Shown in pieces: positions 16,870 through 25,965 of a stretch of 64,000 bases of DNA (positions within the stretch are counted from its first letter, which is position 1; each line of letters begins with the position of its first letter). Position numbers and translations under genes: made by a program. The DNA comes from Chloroflexota bacterium (GTDB lineage: Bacteria > Chloroflexota > UBA11872). The stretch is from assembly GCA_022821645.1 (NCBI GenBank), contig JAJEDE010000016.1, positions 1 to 64,000 on the forward strand. Direction: 5' to 3'. The notes under the pieces were generated by a model. It was not told where the DNA came from, searched no databases, and worked only from the letters and a program-made list of their open reading frames with translations.

Positions 16870-18630
16870 ATGCGTGTGAAATCCGACGCGGAACGCCTCA
16901 TGGTCGTGGACCTGGGACCATATGTGCGTGCGGGCGTCTATGCCCGCGGTCCGGGCGGGTACCGGATCCTGGCGGCCGGCTCGGCGCCGTCCACGCTCGA
17001 TGCTCCACACTTCGACCTCACGCCGGCCTTTGAGGGTGCGCTGGCCGATGTCGCTGCCCGTGCCGGCAGCTTCGCCTTTCCGGGCCCGCCGCGCGCCGGC
17101 CCGCTGCTGGATCGCGCCCCCGCCATTTCGGCGGTCACGGGCGACGAGGCGGTCCGCCGACCCACGGCCTTCCTGCTGGGGAACCTGGTGCAGCGCGATC
17201 TCGACGAGCTGACCGGCGTGATCGCACAGGCCGGATTCGAGCAGATTGGCGCGGCCACCACGTCCGTCCGCGCCTTTCGAGAACGCGTTGACGGGCCCGC
17301 GGCCCTGGAAGTCATCCAGTCGCGCATGCCCGCCGCCATCGTCGTCGCGCTCACCGGGGATGACACTGGCGAGAGCCTGGAATACGCCGCTGACCTGCTG
17401 ACCCTCGGGCTTGCCAGCCATGAATCCGGCTATCTCCCCCGCGTGGTGCTGCTCTACGGCGGCGCACCGCCGGCCACGGCCGTCGACCGCCTGCGGGCCG
17501 CGCTGCCAACCACCGTCTTCCAGGTGTACGGCGGGTCGCCCACCGAGCCCATGGACATGGGCACGCCGCTGGCCGCGCTGCAGGATGCGGCGCGCGCCGT
17601 GCAGCGGGCGCAGTCGGCGGATCAGATCGTCCCGCCAGCCCTGAGTCGCGCGGCGCAGGTCCCCAGGCCGACGGCCCTTGGAGCGGCCGCCCAGTGGCTG
17701 AGCCAGGGCCAGGAACTCGACGTGGCGCTTATCTCCTTTGACTACGGCGATGTGACCGCCGCGACGGCGCACGGTGAGCGATCGGTGATCACGCGGCTCA
17801 ACTCGGACCGAGCGCACGGTCGCCCGTTCCACCTGGGGCTGAATACTCCCGTCGACCGCGTGGCGCGTTGGACGGCCGACGAACCGCTGCCCGAGGCCTT
17901 GCAGGTCTTCGTACTGGAGCGCACGGCCCAACCAACCGCATTGCCGAGCACGTCGTCGGAACTGCAACTGGCCCATGCCATCTGGACGGCGGCGGCGCGG
18001 CAGACCCTCGGCGAATCCGGCGGTGACCGCGGCCAGTCGCCGTCCGTTGATCTGGCCGTGATCACCGGCGACATTACCCGCACGCTGGCGCGACCGGTGC
18101 AGGCGGCGCTGGTTCTGATCAACAGTCTCGAGGCCGCCGGCGTCACGCAGTTGGCCCTGGACGCCGCAAACGCGCTGGCGATGAGCGGCTCCCTCATTCA
18201 CACCGGGCTGGCCACGGCCGTGGAGTCCTCGCTGGTGCGCCTGGGCGCCTGCGCGGCGCTGCGCGGCGATGCCTCCCTGGGCAATGCGGCCGTTGCCGTC
18301 GAGGTCCATCCGGCCGGCGCGTCCGTGATCGAGCGCGAAGTGACCGCGGGCTCCATGGATGTCATTCAGTGGGATGCGGACGTGGAAGCCGACGTCCGCA
18401 TCTGGCCGGCGCCCGAATTCGATGCGGGTCTGGGCTACGGGCGGCCGGTGCACCTGCACGCGCCAATCGTGGCCGGCAGCGTCGGCCTGATCGTGGACGC
18501 CCGGGGCCGGCCACTGGTGTGGCCCGATGCCTCGGATGCGCGCCAGGCCTGGGTCGCCCAGTGGCACCGGGCCTTGAACGCCTACCCCGCCGGCCGGCCG
18601 CGTCGTCAGGACACTGTGCATGTCTCCTGA
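16870..18630 (+). CDS. MutL-like (glutamate mutase L family) ASKHA-fold protein
   Basis: A 586-residue protein resembling the MutL/GlmL family found beside glutamate mutase and, in Chloroflexota, as a stand-alone protein. The N-terminus has an actin-like phosphate loop variant (MVVDLGPYVRAGVYAR). The second half has ISFDYGDVTAATAH, AVITGDITRTLARPVQAAL, GVTQLALDAANALAMSG and a C-terminal tail VGLIVDARGRPL. The usual D-x-G-S-x-x-T of MutL reads DLGPYVRA, so nucleotide binding at that end is doubtful. Start could be ATG 16870 or ATG 16900. It overlaps the next gene by 11 bp. No mutase subunits (GlmE/GlmS) are nearby, so the partner is unknown. Confidence 0.65.
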   Translation: MRVKSDAERLMVVDLGPYVRAGVYARGPGGYRILAAGSAPSTLDAPHFDLTPAFEGALADVAARAGSFAFPGPPRAGPLLDRAPAISAVTGDEAVRRPTAFLLGNLVQRDLDELTGVIAQAGFEQIGAATTSVRAFRERVDGPAALEVIQSRMPAAIVVALTGDDTGESLEYAADLLTLGLASHESGYLPRVVLLYGGAPPATAVDRLRAALPTTVFQVYGGSPTEPMDMGTPLAALQDAARAVQRAQSADQIVPPALSRAAQVPRPTALGAAAQWLSQGQELDVALISFDYGDVTAATAHGERSVITRLNSDRAHGRPFHLGLNTPVDRVARWTADEPLPEALQVFVLERTAQPTALPSTSSELQLAHAIWTAAARQTLGESGGDRGQSPSVDLAVITGDITRTLARPVQAALVLINSLEAAGVTQLALDAANALAMSGSLIHTGLATAVESSLVRLGACAALRGDASLGNAAVAVEVHPAGASVIEREVTAGSMDVIQWDADVEADVRIWPAPEFDAGLGYGRPVHLHAPIVAGSVGLIVDARGRPLVWPDASDARQAWVAQWHRALNAYPAGRPRRQDTVHVS

Positions 18631-19714
18631 GCCGCTGACCCATCCGGCCCCGCCGCGCGGCGTGCTGGTCGGTCGCCTGCGCCGCCGGCACGCCCTGCCG
18701 TTTCCCGGTCGCATCCTGGTCGACGTTGGCGACACGGTCGCCCCTGGCCAGATCTGGTGCCGCGGCCACATCCGGCGCGGCGTGGTCGTGGTCGATCTTC
18801 CCCGGCTGCTCCAGGTTCCGCCCGACGAGGTCCACGACTTGCTGGTCGTCCAGCCCGGCGAAACGGTAGAGGCCGACACCCTGCTTGCCGGGACGCCCGG
18901 CCGCCTGCGCGGCAACCGCAGTTGGGTGGCGCCCACGCGCGGGATGCTCGCCGAATTCAATGCTCGAACCGGGGTCGCGGCATTTGTCCGCGAAGAGCGC
19001 GAAGCCGCCCTCGCCTGCCGCCTGGGCGGCGAAGTTGTGAGCGCGGATCCGGACGACGGCATCGTCGTCGAGGGCGATGGCGTCGCCGTCGTCGGCGCTC
19101 TGGGCGGCGGCGGACGCGCCTTTGGCCCCCTCCGGTTTGTGGAGTCCGGCGAGCGCGCCGACGCCCGCGCCGACGATCAGGAACCGGGCATTCTGGTCAC
19201 TCCGGACCCGCTGCGCGCCGAGTGGGTGCGACGCGCCCTGGAAACGCGGCCGGCCGGCATCGTGGCCCCGTCAGCCGACGCCGAGATGGTCACAGGCCTC
19301 GGGCTCGCCCAGCCCATCGCCGGTCTTGCGCCGCCGGAGGGCAGCTACGGCCGTCCCCCGCAGGCCATCGTGCTGACGGGTGGCGTCGGCTTTGCCCGCA
19401 TGCCCCACGCGCTGCAGGACCTGTTTCGCGCCGCCGAGGGCGAGATTGGCGTTGCCATTGGTGCGCGGCGGCCCGGGCAGTCGGAAGTCCTGCTGCCGCC
19501 CCTGGCCGCCGAAGGCCTGGCGCGTCGCCGGGCGCAGGGTCGGCCGGTTCGCCTGACCATCGGTACGTCCTCGGGCGCGGAGGGAATCATGCTTGGCGAC
19601 GCGCCCGACGTCGGCCGCCTGGCCTCGGGTATCGCGACGCAGTTCGTGCGCGTCCGGCTGGCCGAGGGCGGGGTGGCGACCTGGCCAACGCCCAACCTGG
19701 TCACGCTCGCCTGA
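18620..19714 (+). CDS. Conserved hypothetical, swivel-like N-domain, partner of MutL-like protein
   Basis: A 364-residue protein of unknown function. The first 130 residues hold two beta-rich repeats of biotinyl/lipoyl or RNA-polymerase hybrid-motif type: LPFPGRILVDVGDTVAPGQ and LVVQPGETVEADTLLA. The second half is Rossmann-like, with an ILVTPD start and a KOW-like barrel near VRLTIGTSSGAEGIM. No catalytic motif is recognisable. It starts inside the 3' end of the MutL-like gene (11-bp overlap), so the two are almost certainly co-translated. I associate this pair with Chloroflexota genomes; this rests on memory only. The gene is convergent with argS, whose stop is 7 bp away. Confidence 0.6.
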   Translation: MSPEPLTHPAPPRGVLVGRLRRRHALPFPGRILVDVGDTVAPGQIWCRGHIRRGVVVVDLPRLLQVPPDEVHDLLVVQPGETVEADTLLAGTPGRLRGNRSWVAPTRGMLAEFNARTGVAAFVREEREAALACRLGGEVVSADPDDGIVVEGDGVAVVGALGGGGRAFGPLRFVESGERADARADDQEPGILVTPDPLRAEWVRRALETRPAGIVAPSADAEMVTGLGLAQPIAGLAPPEGSYGRPPQAIVLTGGVGFARMPHALQDLFRAAEGEIGVAIGARRPGQSEVLLPPLAAEGLARRRAQGRPVRLTIGTSSGAEGIMLGDAPDVGRLASGIATQFVRVRLAEGGVATWPTPNLVTLA

Positions 19715-19721
19715 CGCCGAC

Positions 19722-21371
19722 CTACATTCGTTCCGGCGCGTTGATTCCCAGCAGGCCGAGGCCGTTCGCCAGCACCTGCTGAACGGCCCGGACCAGTTCC
19801 AGCCGCCGGGCGGTCCGGTCGGCGTCGTCCGTCACCACGCGATGCTTGTTGTAATAGGAGTGGAACACGCGCGCCAGGTCCAGCAAGTAGTGGGTCACCC
19901 GGTGCGGTTCGCGATTCTCACAGGCGTCGGCCACGACCTCCGGAAAGGCGAGCAGGCGCCGCGCCAGCGCCACGTCGTCGTCCGTCAGGGTCGCCGCTCC
20001 GCCGGCCGTGCCAGCCGTTGCCGCGGTGCGCTGAATGCCGGCGCAGCGCGCATGCGCCATCTGGATGTAGTAGACCGGGTTTTCCGGGTCTTCGCGCTTG
20101 GCAAGGTCCAGGTCGAACTCCATCTGGCTGTCGATGGCTTTGGAGAGAAAGAAGTACCGGGTCGCCGCCGGTCCAACCTCGTCCAATACCTCGCGTAGCG
20201 TCACAAACTTGCCGCTGCGCTTGCCCTGGCGACCGAGTTCGCCGTCGGTGCGGATGCCGACCATCTGCGTGACCAGGATCTCCAACCGTCCCGCGTCCGC
20301 GCTCGCATCCAGCGCTTCCATGGCCGCGTGCATGCGCGGCACGTGGCCGTGGTGGTCGGCGCCCCAGACGTCGATCACGCGCTCGAAACCGCGCGTCTCG
20401 AACTTGTCCCGGTGATAGGCGATGTCCACCGCGAAATAGGTCGGATCCCCGCGCGAACGCACCAGGACGTTCTCGCGGTCGTCTTCGCCGGAACCGCCGA
20501 TGAACCAGACCGCCCCGTCGCGCTCGGCCACGAACCCCCGCCCGTCCAGGGCTCGCAGCACGTCGTCCACGGCGCCCCGATCGCGCATGGCCTGCTCGGA
20601 GTACCAGACGTCAAAGTCGATCCCCAGGTCATCCAGATCCCGTCGAATCTCCGCCAGGCCGATCTCGACCGCCCGGGCCTCGAATGCCCGCGCGTCGCTC
20701 GGAACCCCATTGCCCAGCCAGCGCGAGCCGTCGTCGCGCGCGATCTGCCCGGCCCATTCCGCGACGTAGTCGCCGCGGTAGCCGTCCGCCGGGAACGGCG
20801 CCGCTTCCCCGAGCGCCGCGGCGTAGTGGTGATAAACGCTCTGCCCCAGGATTTCCACCTGGTGCCCCGCGTCGTTGACGTAGTACTCCCGGGTGACGTC
20901 GTAGCCGCAGGCGTCCAGGAGCCGCGCCAGGGCGTCGCCAACCACGCCGCCGCGGCCTGCGCCCGCCGTCAGCGGTCCGGTCGGATTGGCGCTGACGTAT
21001 TCGACCTGCACGCGAGAGCCGCCGCCCGCATTCGAACCTCCAAACGCCGCGCCGGCCTCCACAACCCCCGCCAGCTGCCGCAGCACCCAGGCGTCGTCTA
21101 TCCAGAAATTGATGAACCCCGGGCCGGCGGTTTCAACGCGGCTCACAACGGGCGATGCCGGCAGATTGGCCACGATGGCCTCGGCGATTCGTCGCGGCGG
21201 TGCGCCCACAATCCGCGCCAGCCGCAGGGCCTCGGAACTGGAATAGTGCGCCAACTCGTCGTCGCGCCGCTCCAGGCTGAACCTGACCTCGGGCGTGGCG
21301 GCGACTGCGCCATCGGCCTGGGCCGCCGACAGCCCTTGCGACAACAATGCGGAAAGCCGACTGCGAATCAT
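19722..21371 (-). CDS. argS: Arginyl-tRNA synthetase with altered HIGH motif
   Basis: A 549-residue class I synthetase charging tRNA-Arg. The ArgS N-terminal domain (VETAGPGFINFWI), the catalytic core, the DALR anticodon domain (RVTHYLLDLARVFHSYYNKHRV) and the typical end LLGINAPERM are all present. The HIGH box, usually ANPTGPLHVGHGRG, reads ANPTGPLTAGAGRGG, so HIGH becomes TAGA at residues 135-138. KMSKS reads QGKRS; loss of a canonical KMSKS is common in ArgS, but loss of the last His of HIGH is not. I chose ATG 21371; a longer frame to 21494 adds unconserved residues. The upstream 100 bp shared with the divergent zinc-ribbon gene should hold both promoters. Confidence 0.9.
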   Translation of the reverse strand: MIRSRLSALLSQGLSAAQADGAVAATPEVRFSLERRDDELAHYSSSEALRLARIVGAPPRRIAEAIVANLPASPVVSRVETAGPGFINFWIDDAWVLRQLAGVVEAGAAFGGSNAGGGSRVQVEYVSANPTGPLTAGAGRGGVVGDALARLLDACGYDVTREYYVNDAGHQVEILGQSVYHHYAAALGEAAPFPADGYRGDYVAEWAGQIARDDGSRWLGNGVPSDARAFEARAVEIGLAEIRRDLDDLGIDFDVWYSEQAMRDRGAVDDVLRALDGRGFVAERDGAVWFIGGSGEDDRENVLVRSRGDPTYFAVDIAYHRDKFETRGFERVIDVWGADHHGHVPRMHAAMEALDASADAGRLEILVTQMVGIRTDGELGRQGKRSGKFVTLREVLDEVGPAATRYFFLSKAIDSQMEFDLDLAKREDPENPVYYIQMAHARCAGIQRTAATAGTAGGAATLTDDDVALARRLLAFPEVVADACENREPHRVTHYLLDLARVFHSYYNKHRVVTDDADRTARRLELVRAVQQVLANGLGLLGINAPERM

Positions 21372-21596
21372 GGTGGTTGGCCCGCGAGTGCGTGGGTCGT
21401 GCCGTGCAGGTACGCGCGGGATGCCCGGCGAGTATAGCGAGAGCGTCGGAGGCGAAACGCCGTCAGACGCCTCACCGCGGGCGGCTGGCGGCATGACCGA
21501 TTCCTCACTTTCTTGCGTGCGTTATGTCACCTTGTTAACATCTGTAAGGCGCGCCCGGGTTGGCCTGAGTCGGCTTGAGCGGTGGCCGCCTAGGGA

Positions 21597-22142
21597 GTGG
21601 CGCAAGAGTTGCAGTGTCCGCGGTGCTGGACGCGGCAGTATGGTGCTGTCGCCCGCTGTAGTAACTGTAGTAAAGATCTCCTGCCCGGTCGGTCGCCCCG
21701 TCACCGCTATTACGCGTTCGTCCTCGCCGTCTTCTGTTTCGCAATCGCTGGCGGTGTTGCGCTGAGCGCCGAGCGCATTCCTCTTGCCTACCTGATCGTA
21801 GGGCTGGGGTTGGTGGCGGCCGGCAGCGCCGTGGTGTATGCGGTGCTCCCCGTCTCAATGTCCAGCCGCTATCGGCAACGGGCATTGGCCCACCTGCGCG
21901 GCAACCCCGAACTTGCGCTGCTGGACTTGACTCGCGCGATCGAATTGGACTCGAACGACCGCAGCCTGCTGGTCGACCGCGCCCGCGCCTATCGCCTGCT
22001 GGGCCGGCACCGCAAGGCGGCCCTCGACCTGCAAACCTACCTGCGGCACACGCGCGGCGAACCGCCCGCACGCGTGGACCAGGCGCGGACGCTGCTAGAG
22101 CGCGTTGAAGCCGGCGGCGGTCTCCGTCTCTGGGAGGTCTGA
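21597..22142 (+). CDS. Zinc-ribbon, two-TM, TPR membrane protein
   Basis: A 181-residue protein with three parts: an N-terminal zinc ribbon (CPRC and CSNC, 12 residues between pairs), two hydrophobic segments (AFVLAVFCFAIAGGVAL and YLIVGLGLVAAGSAVVY), and about 90 residues of TPR helices (ALLDLTRAIELDSNDRSLL, YRLLGRHRKAALDLQTYL). This plan suggests a membrane-anchored cytoplasmic adaptor. The GTG start is directly preceded by AGGGA with almost no spacer, so the true start is uncertain, but no other fits before the Cys motif. Its last 48 bp overlap the convergent isomerase gene. Confidence 0.68.
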   Translation: MAQELQCPRCWTRQYGAVARCSNCSKDLLPGRSPRHRYYAFVLAVFCFAIAGGVALSAERIPLAYLIVGLGLVAAGSAVVYAVLPVSMSSRYRQRALAHLRGNPELALLDLTRAIELDSNDRSLLVDRARAYRLLGRHRKAALDLQTYLRHTRGEPPARVDQARTLLERVEAGGGLRLWEV

Positions 22143-22949
22143 CGGCGGCCGACCCGCCGCCCACGCGTCGCCGATCCCTCGCAACAGCGCCGCGGTAGCC
22201 GCCGGACCAGCGGCGCCGGTCCCGACTTCGAACGTCCACGCGCCGTCGAACCCAATCTCGACCAGGGCCGCGGCGACCCGGCGCCAGTTGATGTTCCCCA
22301 GCCCCGGCGGCCAGTGCCGGTCCTCGATGGCGTCGGTGTCTTGCAGGTGCAGGGCGATCAGCCGCTCGCCCGCAATCCGCGCCTCGTCCGCCGGGTCCAA
22401 CCCGTTGTTGTTGGCGTGGCCGGTGTCCAGGCAGATGCCCACCGTCGACGGGTAATCGTCGATCACACGGCGCAGATCCTCCATCGGGCAGAGCGGCCGC
22501 GGCTGTCCCTTGTGTTGCAGGTTCTCGCAGGCGAGGCGGACGCCCAGCTGCTCGGCTCGAGCCGTGAGCGTGTCGAGCGAGCGGCGGAAGGCGCCGATGT
22601 GCAACTCCGCATCGACGTTGGCGTTGCGACCGGTGGGATGCACGATCACCGCAAACCCGCCGAGTTCGGCAAGCGGTTCAAAGCATGATTCCACTGACGC
22701 GACGGCCCGGACGCGTTCGTCGTCATCCAGCGCCGCCAGGTTGACGCCAAGGTCAGAGTGAATCGTGCGGACCCCGACGCCGTGCCGGTTCAGGATGCGG
22801 CGGCGCTCCCCGGCCGTGCGGTCATCCGCCATGTCTTTGGTGTCGAAAAGCTCGCACTGCGTGAATCCGGCGGCGGCAACTTCGGCAATGACCTGGTCGA
22901 AGGGCACGCCGTTGGGCCACAGGGCGGTGGCCAGGCTGAAGACAGGCAT
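22095..22949 (-). CDS. Sugar phosphate isomerase/epimerase-type TIM barrel
   Basis: A 284-residue protein of the xylose-isomerase-like TIM-barrel (AP endonuclease 2) superfamily. Metal-binding positions appear as Glu in LACENLQHKG, Asp/His in ICLDTGHANNNG, His in LIALHLQDTD and Glu in WTFEVGTG. Such proteins isomerise or epimerise keto-sugars and inositol derivatives. It ends inside the 3' end of the convergent zinc-ribbon gene and lies 3 bp after the NadE gene, so it is read with the NAD synthetase genes. The link to NAD metabolism is probably only positional. Confidence 0.8.
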   Translation of the reverse strand: MPVFSLATALWPNGVPFDQVIAEVAAAGFTQCELFDTKDMADDRTAGERRRILNRHGVGVRTIHSDLGVNLAALDDDERVRAVASVESCFEPLAELGGFAVIVHPTGRNANVDAELHIGAFRRSLDTLTARAEQLGVRLACENLQHKGQPRPLCPMEDLRRVIDDYPSTVGICLDTGHANNNGLDPADEARIAGERLIALHLQDTDAIEDRHWPPGLGNINWRRVAAALVEIGFDGAWTFEVGTGAAGPAATAALLRGIGDAWAAGRPPSDLPETETAAGFNAL

Positions 22950-22952
22950 CGG

Positions 22953-23810
22953 TTAGCGTCCCCAATCGCGCGGGTAACGGAAGTCGCGGTCAATCGTACG
23001 GTTTGAGAGCTTGGCGATGAGCGGCAGCCGACGTTTGAACTGCGAGCGCACCACGCGTCGCTGCAAGTCGTGGATCAGATCAGCCTCGAATCCACCCGCG
23101 ATCAGGTCCTCCGCCGCGTACATCTCGTCGATCAGCAGGTAGAGCGCCTGGTCGGCGGTCTCGTAATCAAACCCAAGCTCATCCTCGTCCGACTGCCCTT
23201 CCCACAAGTCGGCGCTGGGCGCCTTCTCGCGGATCGCGCCGGGAATCTCCAGCGCCGCCGCCACGGCCCGCACCTGGGTCTTGTAGAGGTCCCCGATCGG
23301 GTTCACGGCGCTGGCCATGTCGCCGAACTGGGTACCGTACCCCAGCAGTAGCTCGGTCTTGTTGCTGGTGCCCACCACCAGTCCGCCGAACGCCTCGGAC
23401 TGGTCGTAGAGGGCGATCATGCGCGCGCGGGCCATGATGTTGCCGCGCCGCAGCGGGCTTGGGTCCTCATCCAGCTCACCCAGCAGACCGTCGACCGACG
23501 CCGAGATCTCGATCAGCGTCGAGCAGATGCCCAGTTGATCCACCAGGGTCTCGGCATCGGCGCGGCTGGCCGGATTGCTGGTGCGATAGGGCATCAGCAC
23601 GGCCAGCACCCGCTCGGGACCGAAGGCGCGGGCGGCCAGCGCGCAACTCACCGCCGAGTCGATGCCGCCGGACAGCGCGACAACCGCACGCTGGATGCCG
23701 AATTTCTCGATCTCGTCGCGAATGAACGCCTCAAGGACCCGGCAGGTCAGCCCCGCGTCGAGATCGAGCCCGCGCCGTGCCCGTTCGCGCAGGCTCACCT
23801 CAACCGTCAT
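22953..23810 (-). CDS. nadE: NAD synthetase, ATP-pyrophosphatase subunit
   Basis: A 285-residue NadE domain, which adenylates and amidates nicotinic acid adenine dinucleotide to NAD. The PP-loop is ALSGGIDSAVS, followed by the LMPYRTSNPASRADAE segment, KTELLLGYGTQFGDMASA and the PSADLWEGQSDEDELGFDY region that binds the deamido-NAD. Ammonia-dependent NadE is about this size. The preceding gene, overlapping by 11 bp, encodes a separate nitrilase-type glutaminase, so the complete enzyme is probably glutamine-dependent but made of two chains. Confidence 0.93.
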   Translation of the reverse strand: MTVEVSLRERARRGLDLDAGLTCRVLEAFIRDEIEKFGIQRAVVALSGGIDSAVSCALAARAFGPERVLAVLMPYRTSNPASRADAETLVDQLGICSTLIEISASVDGLLGELDEDPSPLRRGNIMARARMIALYDQSEAFGGLVVGTSNKTELLLGYGTQFGDMASAVNPIGDLYKTQVRAVAAALEIPGAIREKAPSADLWEGQSDEDELGFDYETADQALYLLIDEMYAAEDLIAGGFEADLIHDLQRRVVRSQFKRRLPLIAKLSNRTIDRDFRYPRDWGR

Positions 23811-24669
23811 CCAGCCAGTGCCGTTGGGCGGCGATGCGAGCGAACTCCAGGCCGTTCAGCGTCACGTTCTCATCGCGGCGCAGCGGCAGGCGCGTGCGCT
23901 GGCGCCGCAGGGGGGCGTCGGCCAGGGTGGCGAACACCAGGGCCTCCTCGAAGTCCGGCGCTCGGGCCAGCACCTCGCCGTCCGGGCCTACGACTTCGGA
24001 CCCACCCCAGAAATTCACCCCATCCTCGAAACCGACCCGGTTGCAGTGGACGACGTAGCCGACGTGCAGCGTGGCGTAGAGCCGGTTCATGGCCCGCCAG
24101 GTCTCCGCGGAACCCAGTTCGTTCGTACCGCCCGCCACGCCGCGCCCCGGGCTGCTGGAGAGCCCGTAGATCACGTCCGCGCCATCGGCGGCCGCGATGC
24201 TGGCCGTGGTGGGGTGCCACAGGTCTTCGCAGATCAACATGGCCTGCCGGCCGAACCGCGTGTCGAACGCGCGCACCGTCCCGCCCCCGGCCAGGTCGCG
24301 CGCCTCGTCGAACAGGCCGTATGTCACCAGGTAGACCTTGTGGTGGACGTGGACGAACTCGCCGTCGTGCAGGTAGCCGGCCGCCGGCAGAAACCGGTGG
24401 TCCGTGGTTTCTTCCACGAACCCGAAGATCACGTCGATCTTCCTGCTCGCCTCGCGCAGCGGGTCCAGCCGCGCATCGTCCCGCGGTAGGGCCACGTCCG
24501 GCACCAGGTCGCTGAGGAAGTACCCGGTCAGGGACTGCTCGGGAAACACCACCACATCCGCGCCCGCCGCCGCGGCTTGGCCGATGTAGTCCAGGTGCAG
24601 CGCCAGGTTGTGTTCCAGATCGCCCAGGGCGGGACGAATCTGAGCCAGCGCCAGCCGAAAGTCCTGCAC
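23800..24669 (-). CDS. Nitrilase-fold glutaminase partner of NAD synthetase
   Basis: A 289-residue carbon-nitrogen hydrolase. The catalytic triad is visible: Glu in FPEQSLTGY, Lys in HHKVYLVTYGLFDE, Cys in LICEDLWHP. The YGLFDE context is that of the glutaminase domain of glutamine-dependent NAD synthetases, which releases ammonia for the NadE domain. In most bacteria this domain is fused to NadE. Here it is a separate gene whose 3' end overlaps the nadE start by 11 bp. It is divergent from the HtrA gene. Confidence 0.88.
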   Translation of the reverse strand: MQDFRLALAQIRPALGDLEHNLALHLDYIGQAAAAGADVVVFPEQSLTGYFLSDLVPDVALPRDDARLDPLREASRKIDVIFGFVEETTDHRFLPAAGYLHDGEFVHVHHKVYLVTYGLFDEARDLAGGGTVRAFDTRFGRQAMLICEDLWHPTTASIAAADGADVIYGLSSSPGRGVAGGTNELGSAETWRAMNRLYATLHVGYVVHCNRVGFEDGVNFWGGSEVVGPDGEVLARAPDFEEALVFATLADAPLRRQRTRLPLRRDENVTLNGLEFARIAAQRHWLDDG

Positions 24670-24801
24670 GGCGCCTCGCCGTTCGCTCGGTCGGCGCCAG
24701 TCTAGCCGCGTAGCTCGGCCGCTACGCCGCTCGTAGCGTTTCGTACAGAGGGCGCCCGGTCCCTGCCTATACTCGAAATCAATCGATTGGTTGAACGTCC
24801 C

Positions 24802-25965
24802 ATGTCACAGTCGCCGCCGGGCGTTTCGCGCTGGATCATCGGGCTCCTGGCGCTCACCGTCGTCCTGGGCGCCGGCGGCGGGGCGGTTACCGGGTACCTG
24901 GCGGGGCGCGCGGCCGTTCCGGCGCCGACACCGGCGCCCGTCGCGCCGCAACCACGGCCTTCTCCCGTTGCCACCGCCGCGGCCATCCCGGCCGCCGCGC
25001 CCACCTCCTACGTCAACCTGCTGGAACAGCTGATGCCGGCCGTCGTTACCGTCGAAGCCCGGCAAGGCGTGCTCAACCGCGGCGTCGGTATCGGGACCGG
25101 GTTCTTCTACAGCGAGGACGGCCGCATCCTCACCAACGCCCACGTCCTACCCGAAAACTCCAGCGGCGAAGTGCGCGTCACCCTGTCCGATGGACAGCGC
25201 ATATCGGCGCAGATCCTTGGTCGCGATGTCTGGGGCGATGTCGCCGTTCTTCAGGCCGAGGGCGGGCCGTTCCCCGCGCTGGAACTGGCCGAGAATCTCG
25301 ACCTCCGCGTCGGTGAACCCGTCCTGGCCATCGGCAGCCCGCGCAACTTCCGCAACACCGCCACGTCCGGCATCGTCAGCGGCCTTGACCGCCTCATCCC
25401 GCGAACCGTCAATACCGACAGCGGCCCCATGGCCATTCCGCTGCGCGGCCTCATCCAGACCGACGCCGCCGTCAACCAGGGCAACAGCGGCGGCCCCCTG
25501 GTCACCACCGACGGCCGCGTTATCGGCATCAACACCGCCGTGCAGTCCAACGCCAACGACATCGGGTTCGCGCTGCCCATCGTCGACATCATCCGCCGTC
25601 TGCCCGAACTCGAATCCACCGGAACCGTCGCCCGCGGCTTGCTGGGCGTGCGCTACCAACTGGTCGATCCCGAACTCGACAGCTTCGCCGGAACCCCGTA
25701 TCCCTACGCCGTCGCGGTCAGCGCGGTCATGCCCGATACAACCGCGGAAGCGGCCGGCGTCAGGGCGGGCGATCTGATCGTCGCCATCAACGGCCAGGCG
25801 CTGACCCGCGACTTCAACCTCTCGCACGCCATCGACGGCGCGTCCGTGGGCGAGCCGCTAACCCTGTCGGTCCGGCGCCTGGGCCAGTTGATCGACCTCC
25901 AGGCAACCCTCACGCCGCGCCCTCGCGCCATAAGCACCACGCCTGCCGGTTTCCCGCCCAGCTGA
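24802..25965 (+). CDS. HtrA/DegP-like serine protease with PDZ domain
   Basis: A 387-residue membrane-anchored trypsin-like protease for envelope protein quality control. One N-terminal TM segment (WIIGLLALTVVLGAGG) is followed by a Pro/Ala linker. The catalytic triad is intact: His in LTNAHVLPE, Asp in VWGDVAVLQ, Ser in GNSGGPLV. A C-terminal PDZ domain follows (SAVMPDTTAEAAGVRAGDLIVAINGQ). ATG 24802 is preferred; TTG 24787 upstream would add five residues. It is divergent from the NAD glutaminase gene with 130 bp between them. No sigma-E-like or two-component genes are near. Confidence 0.92.
   Translation: MSQSPPGVSRWIIGLLALTVVLGAGGGAVTGYLAGRAAVPAPTPAPVAPQPRPSPVATAAAIPAAAPTSYVNLLEQLMPAVVTVEARQGVLNRGVGIGTGFFYSEDGRILTNAHVLPENSSGEVRVTLSDGQRISAQILGRDVWGDVAVLQAEGGPFPALELAENLDLRVGEPVLAIGSPRNFRNTATSGIVSGLDRLIPRTVNTDSGPMAIPLRGLIQTDAAVNQGNSGGPLVTTDGRVIGINTAVQSNANDIGFALPIVDIIRRLPELESTGTVARGLLGVRYQLVDPELDSFAGTPYPYAVAVSAVMPDTTAEAAGVRAGDLIVAINGQALTRDFNLSHAIDGASVGEPLTLSVRRLGQLIDLQATLTPRPRAISTTPAGFPPS

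Noticed and set aside
16837-19062. A 741-codon minus-strand frame opposite the MutL-like pair
   Set aside because: It mirrors the codon phase of two well-supported + strand genes and resembles no protein family.
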